Source: an uncultured Muribaculaceae bacterium (lineage in GTDB: Bacteria; Bacteroidota; Bacteroidia; Bacteroidales; Muribaculaceae). From it: a stretch of 64,000 nt of DNA. Made by a program: the position numbers and the translations under genes. Shown one piece after another: positions 16,001-24,125 of the stretch (the stretch's first letter is position 1; every line of letters starts with the position of its first letter). The DNA is taken from contig CAJGDJ010000006.1 of NCBI GenBank assembly GCA_904502025.1, positions 1-64,000 on the forward strand, read 5' to 3'. A model generated the notes under the pieces. That model did not search any database and was not told the DNA's origin. It was given only the letters and a program-made list of their open reading frames with translations.

Positions 16001-19000
16001 CTATTTCACAATAACCTTTTTTGAAACTACATTCCCTTTGTCGGTTATTTCTATAACATAAACACCGGGAGCGACATTAAGCTCTATTGCCGAAACATTC
16101 GATTCAGATGCTAACTGCATTCCATACAAATTGTAAACAGCAATATTTTCAATAATAGCACCAATGTTAATTTGCGAACCATTTATTGTCATTATCGCAT
16201 TTTGAGCCATAACCTCTTCTAAACCCGAAATGCTTGTATCATTCAATTCGTATGCAGCGATTCCATTTCCTGGCACATATACATAAATATATACAACACC
16301 ATCTGAGCCATAAATATAATCAACTTCAGCTTGCATTGTAGAACTATTTACCGCACCAATAGTTCCTTTAGGGAACTCCCACATAAGTTCCATTGAATTA
16401 TAATCATAATTTGAATTTACTTTTGTCAAATTATACGCATGACCAATGGTATTGTAATCACTATATGGATAAATCAAATAATTCTTATTATTAAGGGTAA
16501 AATATGCTCCACCATTGATTTCATAACCTTCAGGAGTCAATGCTGTTTTATTTGCAAATGAATCAGTTACTCGTCCGGTTGAGAAGTTGTAACGAGTTAA
16601 GTGCATATCTCCCCCTGAAATAAATACATCATTTTCACTTAACGGAATTACAACCGGAGCAATACCCATTGCAGATACACTTGTTGGATAGAACGACTTG
16701 AGTGTCGTATATGTCGATGACACTTCTTCACCACCTTCAAACGTCCAACGAACAACGATATTCGATTTTGAAACAGCTCCAAATACTGTAAAATCACCCG
16801 ACTCTACATCTCCTAATATCGATACATGGTCTATACGAGTACTTGAAAGTCCCGACATTGTCAACGATGCAACCTCGGTTAATTCACCTGTTTCCAAATC
16901 AACTTGATGGATTAACAATGGAGTTGAACCAATATTAAGAGTGAGATTAGTAATGCAAACATTACCTTTTGAATCTTTTATTACATCATTACATGGATAG
17001 TATGAAACTTTACCCTCGTCGCCAAGAATAATATCAGATATTATTTCCCCCGTTTTGCCATCAATTTTGCGAAGATAGATAGTGCTACTTGTGCTATTTT
17101 CTGTTCGTCCTGCTACATATACATAATCGCCCACTGCACAGAAACCACGATTTAACTTTCCATCTTCACCAAAAGTGATATTATCATAATCTTCCAATGT
17201 TGAACGGAACCAAAGGTTTGTAAATTCCATATCACCCACCTTTGCATAAGTATCTTTATCAAGTTTAATTGTATAACCCGGTTCAAAACTTCCAACAACT
17301 ATTTTAGTAATTTCAAATGATCGGACCTCAGATGTTGACGTTTTCATTTGAGCATCTTTTGACAAAACTCGCCAATAAAACACACCCTTTCCTAATAATG
17401 ATATAGTCATTGGTTCTGTTATTCTTGATGCACCGGCAGTGATTTCTTTCTTATATTTGATTGTTGAGAAATCTTTAAGAGAAGAAATTTGCAATTCGTA
17501 CGAATCTACATTTACACCATTCCACTCAAAGCTAAAGTTGTCTTCAAATTTTACACCATTGCTTGGTGATACCAATGTTACAACCGGAGCACTTGGTTTT
17601 ACTGATGTTTTGAACGATTCTACCCCACTCACTGATGGCAACTTTCCAGACTCCGTGCAAGACACTCTCCAATAATATGTCTTAGACTCCTCTAATTGAG
17701 ATAAATCAACACTCACTTTATTGGTAGTCAAACCTTTCTTTTGGATTAAAATATTTGCAAAATTGCTATTATCTGCAATTTCCATTGTATATGTAGCATT
17801 TGCTACCGCCGACCACGAGAAATCTGCAGTCCATGCAACAGTTGCTCCTTTTACTGGCGATACAAGAGTAACAGTTTCAGACTCTCCCTCTGGATAGCCA
17901 ACGATTGCAGGCTCAAATTCATTACCATATCCATCATACACACACACGGCATAATAATAATCACCTTGTTTATCCGTTGGAATTGAATATGTTGATGAGT
18001 ATGATACCCCTAAAAGATATTCATTACTAATTCCATCACCATTAGCCATTTGTGCATCAGAAAGAGTTATTGACGATGGAATAGCATAAACTGTATAACG
18101 TATAATAGCATTACCATTGCTCACTTCGTTCCATGAAAGAGATGAACCGCTCGATGTGAGATTTGCAACCTTGCCATAATTTGTTTTGTTTTTCCATGTA
18201 ACAAGCGGAGTCAATGCCTTGTGGGTAAACTTATTTGCTTTCATGTAATCGCCCAAACCGGTAGTTTCTGGTCCATTAATATATTTGGCACTATAATATA
18301 TGATACCGGGAGCATTATTCTTATTATATTGACGAGTTAACTCAGTTTGTTTTGCCATTTCTGCCCAACCACTTGTTGTATTTGACAATTCACCATCATC
18401 TCCTAAATCGGCAGATTCTTGACTCGCATAAAAATGACGACCAAAATAATCACCTACATAGCTCCACCATTCTGCCAATGGCTCATAGGGAGCTGTGCTA
18501 TGAGTCGTAGGCCAATACATTTGTGGAGAAATAAAGTCAATCGTACCGGCTTTCAGCCATGCTAATGGATCAGAATATATTTGTGCATATTGCCAATCTG
18601 AAGCTTTAACTCCATAAGACGAGGGAGAAGGCACGCCATACTTGCTATATGAAGATGAACCGGCAACACCTGCTGGGGAAATCCCAAAACGCACATCAGG
18701 ACGCTTTGCTTGAATTGCTTCATAAACATCTTTCACCATTTGATTCACATTAGCTCGACGCCAATCACCTATTGACATTGTTGTTCCACTTGCGTTATAA
18801 TCATCATAGTCGGGCGCTGATGAGGTTTCTGAGGTTCCTCCACTTGCATAAAAATAGTCATCAAACAAAATTCCATCAATAGCATAGTTGTCAAGAATTT
18901 CATTTACCACATTCACAATATGTTGACGAGTTTCGGGCAATGCAGGATTAAATGTCTTATAACTGGTATTAGATGTTCCGGCAATAATCATATCGTTATT

Positions 19001-19453
19001 TTGCCATTCTTGGTCAAACGATGTAGTCCAATTTGTTCCAGTTGACCATCTATAAGGATTTAACCACACATATGCTTCCAAACCACGTTTGTGTGATTCT
19101 TCAACAAAATATGCCAATGGATCCCATCCCGGGTTTTTACCACGAGTTCCGGTCAAGTAACTTGACCATGGAGCATGTTGTGAGGGATACATTGCATCAG
19201 CCATCGAACGAACTTGAAAACAAGACCCATTCATATTTGTATTTGCAAAACCATCGAGATATTCTATCATTTCTGCCTTTTGCTTGGTTTGAGCCGAAGA
19301 GGTTGCCCCTTGCGTTGAGGGCCAGTCAATTCCCCACACTGTTGTAAACCACGTTGAACGCATTTCGCGTTTTGGCGACAATGCCATTGCTGAATTAAAC
19401 ATCATGGCAGCTACAATCGACATTGCGACTGTGAGTTGTCTGAATTTTTTCAT
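16001..19453 (-). CDS. secreted GHL10 (DUF187) glycosidase with FN3-like modules, propeller and type IX-like tail
   Basis: Very large secreted enzyme (1150 residues). A signal peptide (about 1-24, MNFNSAMA-type end) leads into a GHL10 domain (about 28-390): REMRSTWFTTVWGIDWPS, AYVWLNPYRWS, DGILFDDYFY, FGISPAGVAG and DFISPQMYWP are typical. Two to three fibronectin-III-like modules (about 405-725) follow, then a WD-like or DUF4623-type beta-propeller (about 735-1070). The C-terminal tail (YNLYGMQL, LNVAPGVYVIEI) resembles a type IX secretion signal. GHL10 includes E. coli DigH (YddW), which cleaves peptidoglycan glycans stripped of stem peptides. A similar substrate is inferred here, not shown. 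It lies 30 bases after a GDSL esterase gene. Confidence 0.88.
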   Translation of the reverse strand: MKKFRQLTVAMSIVAAMMFNSAMALSPKREMRSTWFTTVWGIDWPSTQGATSSAQTKQKAEMIEYLDGFANTNMNGSCFQVRSMADAMYPSQHAPWSSYLTGTRGKNPGWDPLAYFVEESHKRGLEAYVWLNPYRWSTGTNWTTSFDQEWQNNDMIIAGTSNTSYKTFNPALPETRQHIVNVVNEILDNYAIDGILFDDYFYASGGTSETSSAPDYDDYNASGTTMSIGDWRRANVNQMVKDVYEAIQAKRPDVRFGISPAGVAGSSSYSKYGVPSPSSYGVKASDWQYAQIYSDPLAWLKAGTIDFISPQMYWPTTHSTAPYEPLAEWWSYVGDYFGRHFYASQESADLGDDGELSNTTSGWAEMAKQTELTRQYNKNNAPGIIYYSAKYINGPETTGLGDYMKANKFTHKALTPLVTWKNKTNYGKVANLTSSGSSLSWNEVSNGNAIIRYTVYAIPSSITLSDAQMANGDGISNEYLLGVSYSSTYSIPTDKQGDYYYAVCVYDGYGNEFEPAIVGYPEGESETVTLVSPVKGATVAWTADFSWSAVANATYTMEIADNSNFANILIQKKGLTTNKVSVDLSQLEESKTYYWRVSCTESGKLPSVSGVESFKTSVKPSAPVVTLVSPSNGVKFEDNFSFEWNGVNVDSYELQISSLKDFSTIKYKKEITAGASRITEPMTISLLGKGVFYWRVLSKDAQMKTSTSEVRSFEITKIVVGSFEPGYTIKLDKDTYAKVGDMEFTNLWFRSTLEDYDNITFGEDGKLNRGFCAVGDYVYVAGRTENSTSSTIYLRKIDGKTGEIISDIILGDEGKVSYYPCNDVIKDSKGNVCITNLTLNIGSTPLLIHQVDLETGELTEVASLTMSGLSSTRIDHVSILGDVESGDFTVFGAVSKSNIVVRWTFEGGEEVSSTYTTLKSFYPTSVSAMGIAPVVIPLSENDVFISGGDMHLTRYNFSTGRVTDSFANKTALTPEGYEINGGAYFTLNNKNYLIYPYSDYNTIGHAYNLTKVNSNYDYNSMELMWEFPKGTIGAVNSSTMQAEVDYIYGSDGVVYIYVYVPGNGIAAYELNDTSISGLEEVMAQNAIMTINGSQINIGAIIENIAVYNLYGMQLASESNVSAIELNVAPGVYVIEITDKGNVVSKKVIVK

Positions 19454-19483
19454 AAAAGATCTATTATGTATTTATATTAGTAT

Positions 19484-20563
19484 TTATTTAATCGAATATT
19501 TCTCAATCAAAGGCTTTAGTTTATCAGCAAAATAACGAAATCCTAAATCGGTAAAATGGTAATTATCTACTGTAAATTCGGTATTTCCACCAAAGACCTC
19601 TTCAGCATTCATATAATAAATATTTTTTTCTCCATCGGCTTGTAATTTTGCGAAAAACGCCTTTAACACTTCATTTTTTTCATTAATAGCATCGGCTGTT
19701 CCCTTATTATATCGCATTATCGGGAATAGAGGACTTTCGATAAACAACACTGGCACTTCAGGACGTTTCTCTCTCAAATAACGATAGAATGGCTCTATTC
19801 GTTCTTTTAATTGTGGTGCTGTATTATTGGGCAAACAGTCAAAAATATACAAACCTGCATCAATCATGCCCAACAAACCAACAACTTCCATATCAAGCTG
19901 TCCGTTTCCACTGAATCCAAAATTATAAAACTCTCTATTCATTTCACGCTCAAGGATATTGGTATAAGCCATGCCCGGGCGCGAAGCACATGCTCCTTGA
20001 GTGATACTTGTCCCATAAACAACTATCGGTTTTTCTCTACGAGGCAAATCAATCTTTGGCACTTCAATTACTGCCGATGAGTCAATACCAATATACAAAC
20101 TATCTATTCCATCATATAATGGTAAATATAAAAGATATTCTCTCATCTTCTTTTCCATTCCGTCAACAATAGCATATTTCGATGCTTTTTTATTTACAGT
20201 AGGACGCACACTGCTCACAAATGTCCACTCATTATTATCACCTAAAGTATATAAATCAAGACCTCTAATTCCAACCGGCGTCATGTGATTCATTTCCAAC
20301 TCAAGCGTAGAAATCCATTTAGCACTCAACGAAGTAGCATCTGACGAAAAACGAATTGCCATACCTGCTGTATTTGTGCCTAATGTGTACAACAACTCCC
20401 TTTTTACTTGTGATTTTAATGCTTTGGGAAAACGAGTAAAGCCCTCATCAACCGGCACAACTGAGCCCAATAATGGGAACTGACGAGCATCATGGTAAAC
20501 TAAGTTTTTTGCTCCACACATCAATACTGAGCAAACAAACAATAACGATAAAATCTTTTTCAT
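19484..20563 (-). CDS. secreted SGNH/GDSL esterase with GxDLY N-terminal domain
   Basis: A 359-residue secreted hydrolase with a short signal peptide ending near CGA. An N-terminal beta-sandwich has the GxDLY hallmark (IRGLDLYTL). The SGNH catalytic domain carries block I GTSITQGACAS with the nucleophilic Ser, block II FGFSGNGQ, and the C-terminal DNYHFTDLG with the catalytic His. Relatives remove acetyl or other acyl groups from glycans. It is the first gene of an operon with the GHL10 glycosidase, so deacylation of the same polymer is a reasonable inference. Confidence 0.88.
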   Translation of the reverse strand: MKKILSLLFVCSVLMCGAKNLVYHDARQFPLLGSVVPVDEGFTRFPKALKSQVKRELLYTLGTNTAGMAIRFSSDATSLSAKWISTLELEMNHMTPVGIRGLDLYTLGDNNEWTFVSSVRPTVNKKASKYAIVDGMEKKMREYLLYLPLYDGIDSLYIGIDSSAVIEVPKIDLPRREKPIVVYGTSITQGACASRPGMAYTNILEREMNREFYNFGFSGNGQLDMEVVGLLGMIDAGLYIFDCLPNNTAPQLKERIEPFYRYLREKRPEVPVLFIESPLFPIMRYNKGTADAINEKNEVLKAFFAKLQADGEKNIYYMNAEEVFGGNTEFTVDNYHFTDLGFRYFADKLKPLIEKYSIK

Positions 20564-20588
20564 GTTAACAATTATATATATTTAGATG

Positions 20589-20596
20589 CAAATATA
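20589..20596 (-). promoter_or_regulatory. -7 promoter element of the GDSL-GHL10 operon
   Basis: The minus strand reads TATATTTG, 26 bases upstream of the esterase ATG. No clear -33 partner. Confidence 0.45.
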
Positions 20597-20702
20597 CGAT
20601 AAAGTGAGAAAATCTTAACACATTTACATATTAATATAATACATAAACCACTTTTAACTCAATTTTCAATCCACGCATTACCAATATTTCACGAGAAATT
20701 AC

Positions 20703-20710
20703 TATCTTTG
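20703..20710 (+). promoter_or_regulatory. -7 promoter element for bamD
   Basis: TATCTTTGC, a perfect -7 match, 32 bases upstream of the bamD ATG in the divergent intergenic region. Confidence 0.55.
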
Positions 20711-20742
20711 CAAGTTGTAATAAATAACTTTACATATAAATA

Positions 20743-21543
20743 ATGCTCAGATTTTTCACATTTATAATATCAGTTGTGCTTCTTTGTTCATGTAGCGAAT
20801 ACCAAAAAGCACAAAAAAGCAACGACCCTGACTACAAGCTCGATTATGCCAAAAGAGCTTTTGCCAAAAAGAAATACGTTCAATCATACACCATCTTGAA
20901 AGATGTAATAACCGTATTCAAGGGTACAGACAAAGCCGAAGAATCATTATACCTATTAGCATTAAGTCATTATGAAAACAAAGAATACCTCGACGCAAGC
21001 CTATATTTCCAAACATACTACTCTCGCTATCCAAAAGGCAAATACACTGAGTTAGCTCGATTCTATTCGGGATATGGATACTATCTTGACTCTCCAGAAC
21101 CTCAACTCGACCAAAGTGGCACAATTAAAGCAATCGAAGAACTTCAAGCATTCCTTGACTACTTTCCCAAAAGCGACAAAGTTTCAATTGCACAAAATGC
21201 AATTTTTGAGCTACAAGACAAACTTACACTAAAACAGCTTCAAAATGCTCAATTATATTACAATTTGGGAACATACCTTGGCAACAACTACCAATCGGCA
21301 GTAATCGTGGCACAAAATGCCGTCAAGGCATACCCTTATTCAAAATACACAGAAGAACTTGAATTAATTATATTAAAAGCTCGTTATCAAGAAGCAAGTT
21401 TAAGTGTAGAGGAAAAGAAAGTTGAACGCTTTCGTGATGTTATAGATGAATACTATTCATTCATAAATAGCTATCCTGATAGCCCCAACCGAGAAGAAGC
21501 TGATAACATATACAAAATCGCAACAAAATACGTTAAAGAATAA
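20743..21543 (+). CDS. bamD: outer membrane protein assembly factor BamD
   Basis: Lipoprotein component of the BAM complex that inserts beta-barrel proteins into the outer membrane. 266 residues. A short signal peptide precedes a lipobox with Cys at 15/17 (LLCSCS); Cys17 is the more likely lipidated residue. Tetratricopeptide-type helices follow, with the BamD/YfiO pattern FAKKKYVQSYTILKDVI, LYLLALSHYENKEY, YFQTYYSRYPKG and a C-terminal SYPDSPNREEAD. It is followed 36 bases later by rpoZ, the usual Bacteroidales neighbour. Confidence 0.93.
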   Translation: MLRFFTFIISVVLLCSCSEYQKAQKSNDPDYKLDYAKRAFAKKKYVQSYTILKDVITVFKGTDKAEESLYLLALSHYENKEYLDASLYFQTYYSRYPKGKYTELARFYSGYGYYLDSPEPQLDQSGTIKAIEELQAFLDYFPKSDKVSIAQNAIFELQDKLTLKQLQNAQLYYNLGTYLGNNYQSAVIVAQNAVKAYPYSKYTEELELIILKARYQEASLSVEEKKVERFRDVIDEYYSFINSYPDSPNREEADNIYKIATKYVKE

Positions 21544-21579
21544 ATATTTGACAATAACAATACAATTATTATACTAATT

Positions 21580-21915
21580 ATGGATTACAAAAAGACAAAC
21601 GCTCCACTTAACACTGTAACTCGCGACATGATTGAATTGTCAAAAGATACAGGCAATGTCTATGAAACTGTGTGCATCATCGCAAAACGATCAAATCAAA
21701 TTGCAGGCGAGATGAAACACGACCTCGAAAAGAAACTTCAAGAATTTGCATCTCTCAACGACAATCTTGAGGAAATTTCAGAAAATCGCGAACAAATTGA
21801 AATTTCTCGCTATTACGAAAAGCTCCCCAAAGCTACACTCATTGCGACACAAGAATATATTGAAGATAAAATTCACTATCGCAATCCCGTTAAAGACAAA
21901 GCCAACATAGATTAA
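21580..21915 (+). CDS. rpoZ: DNA-directed RNA polymerase omega subunit
   Basis: Small RNA polymerase subunit (111 residues) of the Bacteroidota type. It has the omega core motif around VTRDMIELSKDTGNVYETVCIIAKRSNQIAGEMK and the conserved EQIEISRYYEKLPKATL segment. It lies directly downstream of bamD, as in other Bacteroidales. Confidence 0.93.
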   Translation: MDYKKTNAPLNTVTRDMIELSKDTGNVYETVCIIAKRSNQIAGEMKHDLEKKLQEFASLNDNLEEISENREQIEISRYYEKLPKATLIATQEYIEDKIHYRNPVKDKANID

Positions 21916-21958
21916 TATTGATCAATAAATAAACATTTAGAAAATAAACGCAACGAAG

Positions 21959-21990
21959 TTTGGTTATTACACAAATAATACCTACCTTTG
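21959..21990 (+). promoter_or_regulatory. promoter of rpsO
   Basis: TTTG at 21959-21962, a 20-base spacer and TACCTTTGC at 21983: an ideal Bacteroidota vegetative promoter. The same -33, spacer length and -7 sequence occur at the tRNA-Lys gene. Confidence 0.8.
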
Positions 21991-22028
21991 CATGCTCATT
22001 TTTTATTAACAATTAAAATTTCAAAAGA

Positions 22029-22304
22029 ATGCACTTGAATTCTGAAGAAAAAGTAGAAATCTTTGAGAAATACGGTAAGGGCAAGACTGATACTGGCTCT
22101 CCTGAAGCTCAGATAGCATTATTCTCAGTCCGTATTGCTCATTTGACTCAACACTTGAAGTCAAATCACAAAGATTATAGCACTGCGAGAGCTCTTAAGA
22201 TGCTCGTTGGTAAACGTCGTCGTCTTCTTGACTATCTCAAGAAAAAAGACATCAACCGCTACCGTGCAATTATTGCACAAAAAGAGCTCGGTATCAGAAA
22301 GTAA
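22029..22304 (+). CDS. rpsO: 30S ribosomal protein S15
   Basis: Primary 16S rRNA-binding ribosomal protein, 91 residues. The S15 signature is intact: TGSPEAQIALFSVRIAHLTQHLK at 23-45 and the basic GKRRRLLDYLKKKDINRY at 67-84. It has its own strong promoter and terminator, and a 36-base leader in which no clear regulatory fold was identified. Confidence 0.97.
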   Translation: MHLNSEEKVEIFEKYGKGKTDTGSPEAQIALFSVRIAHLTQHLKSNHKDYSTARALKMLVGKRRRLLDYLKKKDINRYRAIIAQKELGIRK

Positions 22305-22330
22305 GCCGCAGGCACTACTTGAAGATTACA

Positions 22331-22360
22331 AAAAAGCATCGCAAAATTGCGATGCTTTTT
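22331..22360 (+). terminator. terminator of rpsO
   Basis: A nearly perfect 14-bp inverted repeat (AAAAAGCATCGCAA with TTGCGATGCTTTTT) with a two-base centre and a T-run, 27 bases after the stop. Confidence 0.85.
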
Positions 22361-22424
22361 CATTTATAACAACATGGTCTAATGGTCAAAAACATTAAAC
22401 CAAGACTATTTTCGTAATTGAAAA

Positions 22425-22457
22425 GCAAAAAAGGGGTGCAAAATATATTGCACCCCT
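22425..22457 (-). terminator. terminator of the DUF4301 gene
   Basis: On the minus strand AGGGGTGCAA pairs with TTGCACCCCT around a 6-base loop, followed by TTTTTTGCTTTT. It lies 24 bases after the stop. Confidence 0.85.
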
Positions 22458-22480
22458 ATCTTTTCAATGCCTTACTTCAA

Positions 22481-24007
22481 TTAACCTTGGTGAGTTGGAC
22501 GCAATAGGTCGTTTACTGTTTTTACAGGATTAAACGTTTCGATAGGTACTTCAACGAAGATTGTATTCCAATCACTCATTGCTCCATTCCACAACCCTGG
22601 CAATTCAAGTGCTCGTAATTCTTTTCCATGCAATGATTTATTTGAAATAAAACCGGTTGCAGGATCAACATATTTAGGCAAGTCATAATGTTTACCATCA
22701 ATATCTTTAATGTAGCATACCAAATCAACAGGATTAAAGTGCGTTGCTTGTGCCATCATTGCCTTATAATCTTCACGAGATAAATCTATTTGGTGACTTT
22801 CAAGAATTTGAGGAGATGTTGAGCCATCAGCATTATATGCAATATATGGACCTCCACCTGGCTCTCCTTCGTTTCGCACCATTCCACACACTCGCAAGGG
22901 GCGATCAAGCTTCTTTTTTATGTAAAGGACCAAATCAGCATCCTCAAGATGCTTCATTTGCTCATCACGCACATTAAGCACCTTATGCATAAAGTCAATC
23001 ATCTCTCTAACATCATCAATAGTATAATCTCCACTATTGATTTGACGCAAATATTGTTCAATTTTGTCGTGTGCTTGCATCATGTAACCTGCAATTACTT
23101 GCTTATACTGTAATGTTGCATCACGGAATGAATCGGGGACTACGTTGTCGATATTCTTAATAAATACTGCTGCTGAATCTATGTCATTAAGGTTTGCAAT
23201 CAACGCACCATGACCTCCAGGACGGAATACAAGCGAACCATTTTCACGGAAGAGGGTATTATCAGGATTTACAGCGACTGTGTCGGTTGATGCTTTTTGC
23301 TCCGACATTGAGATGTCAAATTTCACACCCATTTTCTCTTCGAGTGCAGGCACTTTTGCAACAAGTTTATCGGCAAAGAGTTGACGATGATTGCCTGAAA
23401 CGGTAAAATGCAAGTGAACTACACCATCAGCACCAGTTGCAGATTGAGCACCTTCTACGAGTTGTTCCTCTACAGGCGTACGAGTTGTCCCATCAGCATA
23501 AGCATGGAAAGTCAACAAACCTTTTGGCAAATTGCCATAATTCAATCCTTCAGGAAGGATTATTGCAGCAATAACTTTCTTATATTCTCCCTCTGCGATT
23601 AGGGTGTCAATATCTTTTGAATGCAATTTCAAGACAACCTCATTAAGTTCGCCAAAGAATGCAAGATTATGAACATTTGCTATTAATTGAGCCACATCTG
23701 AACCTTCGGCAGGTACATCTGCTTCACCCTCTACAAATGAAAATAATGCCTTAAACATACGTGATGCAGCACCCGACGCAGGAACAAACTTACACACCTC
23801 ACCCCCATCGGCAAGATATTTTTTCCAACGAGCTACAGCGTCAGCCTCTTCTTGAGCCGACAATTGCACTATACCATCGCCTATTTTAGCCGAATTTGCT
23901 ATTTTCAAAAATGGGAAACCAGTCTTAAAACGATTTATCTGCGACTCCAATTCACATTGTGTCACGCCCTTCAATTCAAGGGTTTTAATGTCTTCAGGTG
24001 TAAGCAT
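22481..24007 (-). CDS. DUF4301 family protein, possible nucleotidyltransferase fold
   Basis: Conserved Bacteroidota cytoplasmic protein of unknown function (508 residues, full family length, no signal or membrane helix). Two segments recall sugar nucleotidyltransferases: KFVPASGAASRMFKAL near residue 76, which resembles the GxGxR-type nucleotide loop, and FRPGGHGALIANLNDI near 265, which resembles the P-x-GHG-x-L substrate loop of UDP-sugar pyrophosphorylases. This fold suggestion is inference from motif resemblance. It is a single-gene unit with its own -7 element and terminator. Confidence 0.85.
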   Translation of the reverse strand: MLTPEDIKTLELKGVTQCELESQINRFKTGFPFLKIANSAKIGDGIVQLSAQEEADAVARWKKYLADGGEVCKFVPASGAASRMFKALFSFVEGEADVPAEGSDVAQLIANVHNLAFFGELNEVVLKLHSKDIDTLIAEGEYKKVIAAIILPEGLNYGNLPKGLLTFHAYADGTTRTPVEEQLVEGAQSATGADGVVHLHFTVSGNHRQLFADKLVAKVPALEEKMGVKFDISMSEQKASTDTVAVNPDNTLFRENGSLVFRPGGHGALIANLNDIDSAAVFIKNIDNVVPDSFRDATLQYKQVIAGYMMQAHDKIEQYLRQINSGDYTIDDVREMIDFMHKVLNVRDEQMKHLEDADLVLYIKKKLDRPLRVCGMVRNEGEPGGGPYIAYNADGSTSPQILESHQIDLSREDYKAMMAQATHFNPVDLVCYIKDIDGKHYDLPKYVDPATGFISNKSLHGKELRALELPGLWNGAMSDWNTIFVEVPIETFNPVKTVNDLLRPTHQG

Positions 24008-24044
24008 AAGGATAAATTTTATAATATGATTTTAATTAATTACT

Positions 24045-24052
24045 CAAATTTA
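24045..24052 (-). promoter_or_regulatory. -7 promoter element of the DUF4301 gene
   Basis: The minus strand reads TAAATTTG, 38 bases upstream of the ATG. Confidence 0.5.
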
Positions 24053-24125
24053 GATAAAAAAAACGGAACAATAAAATTTTACTAAATATTTCAACTATTC
24101 ACTCATAATTTCCATTGATATCGTT

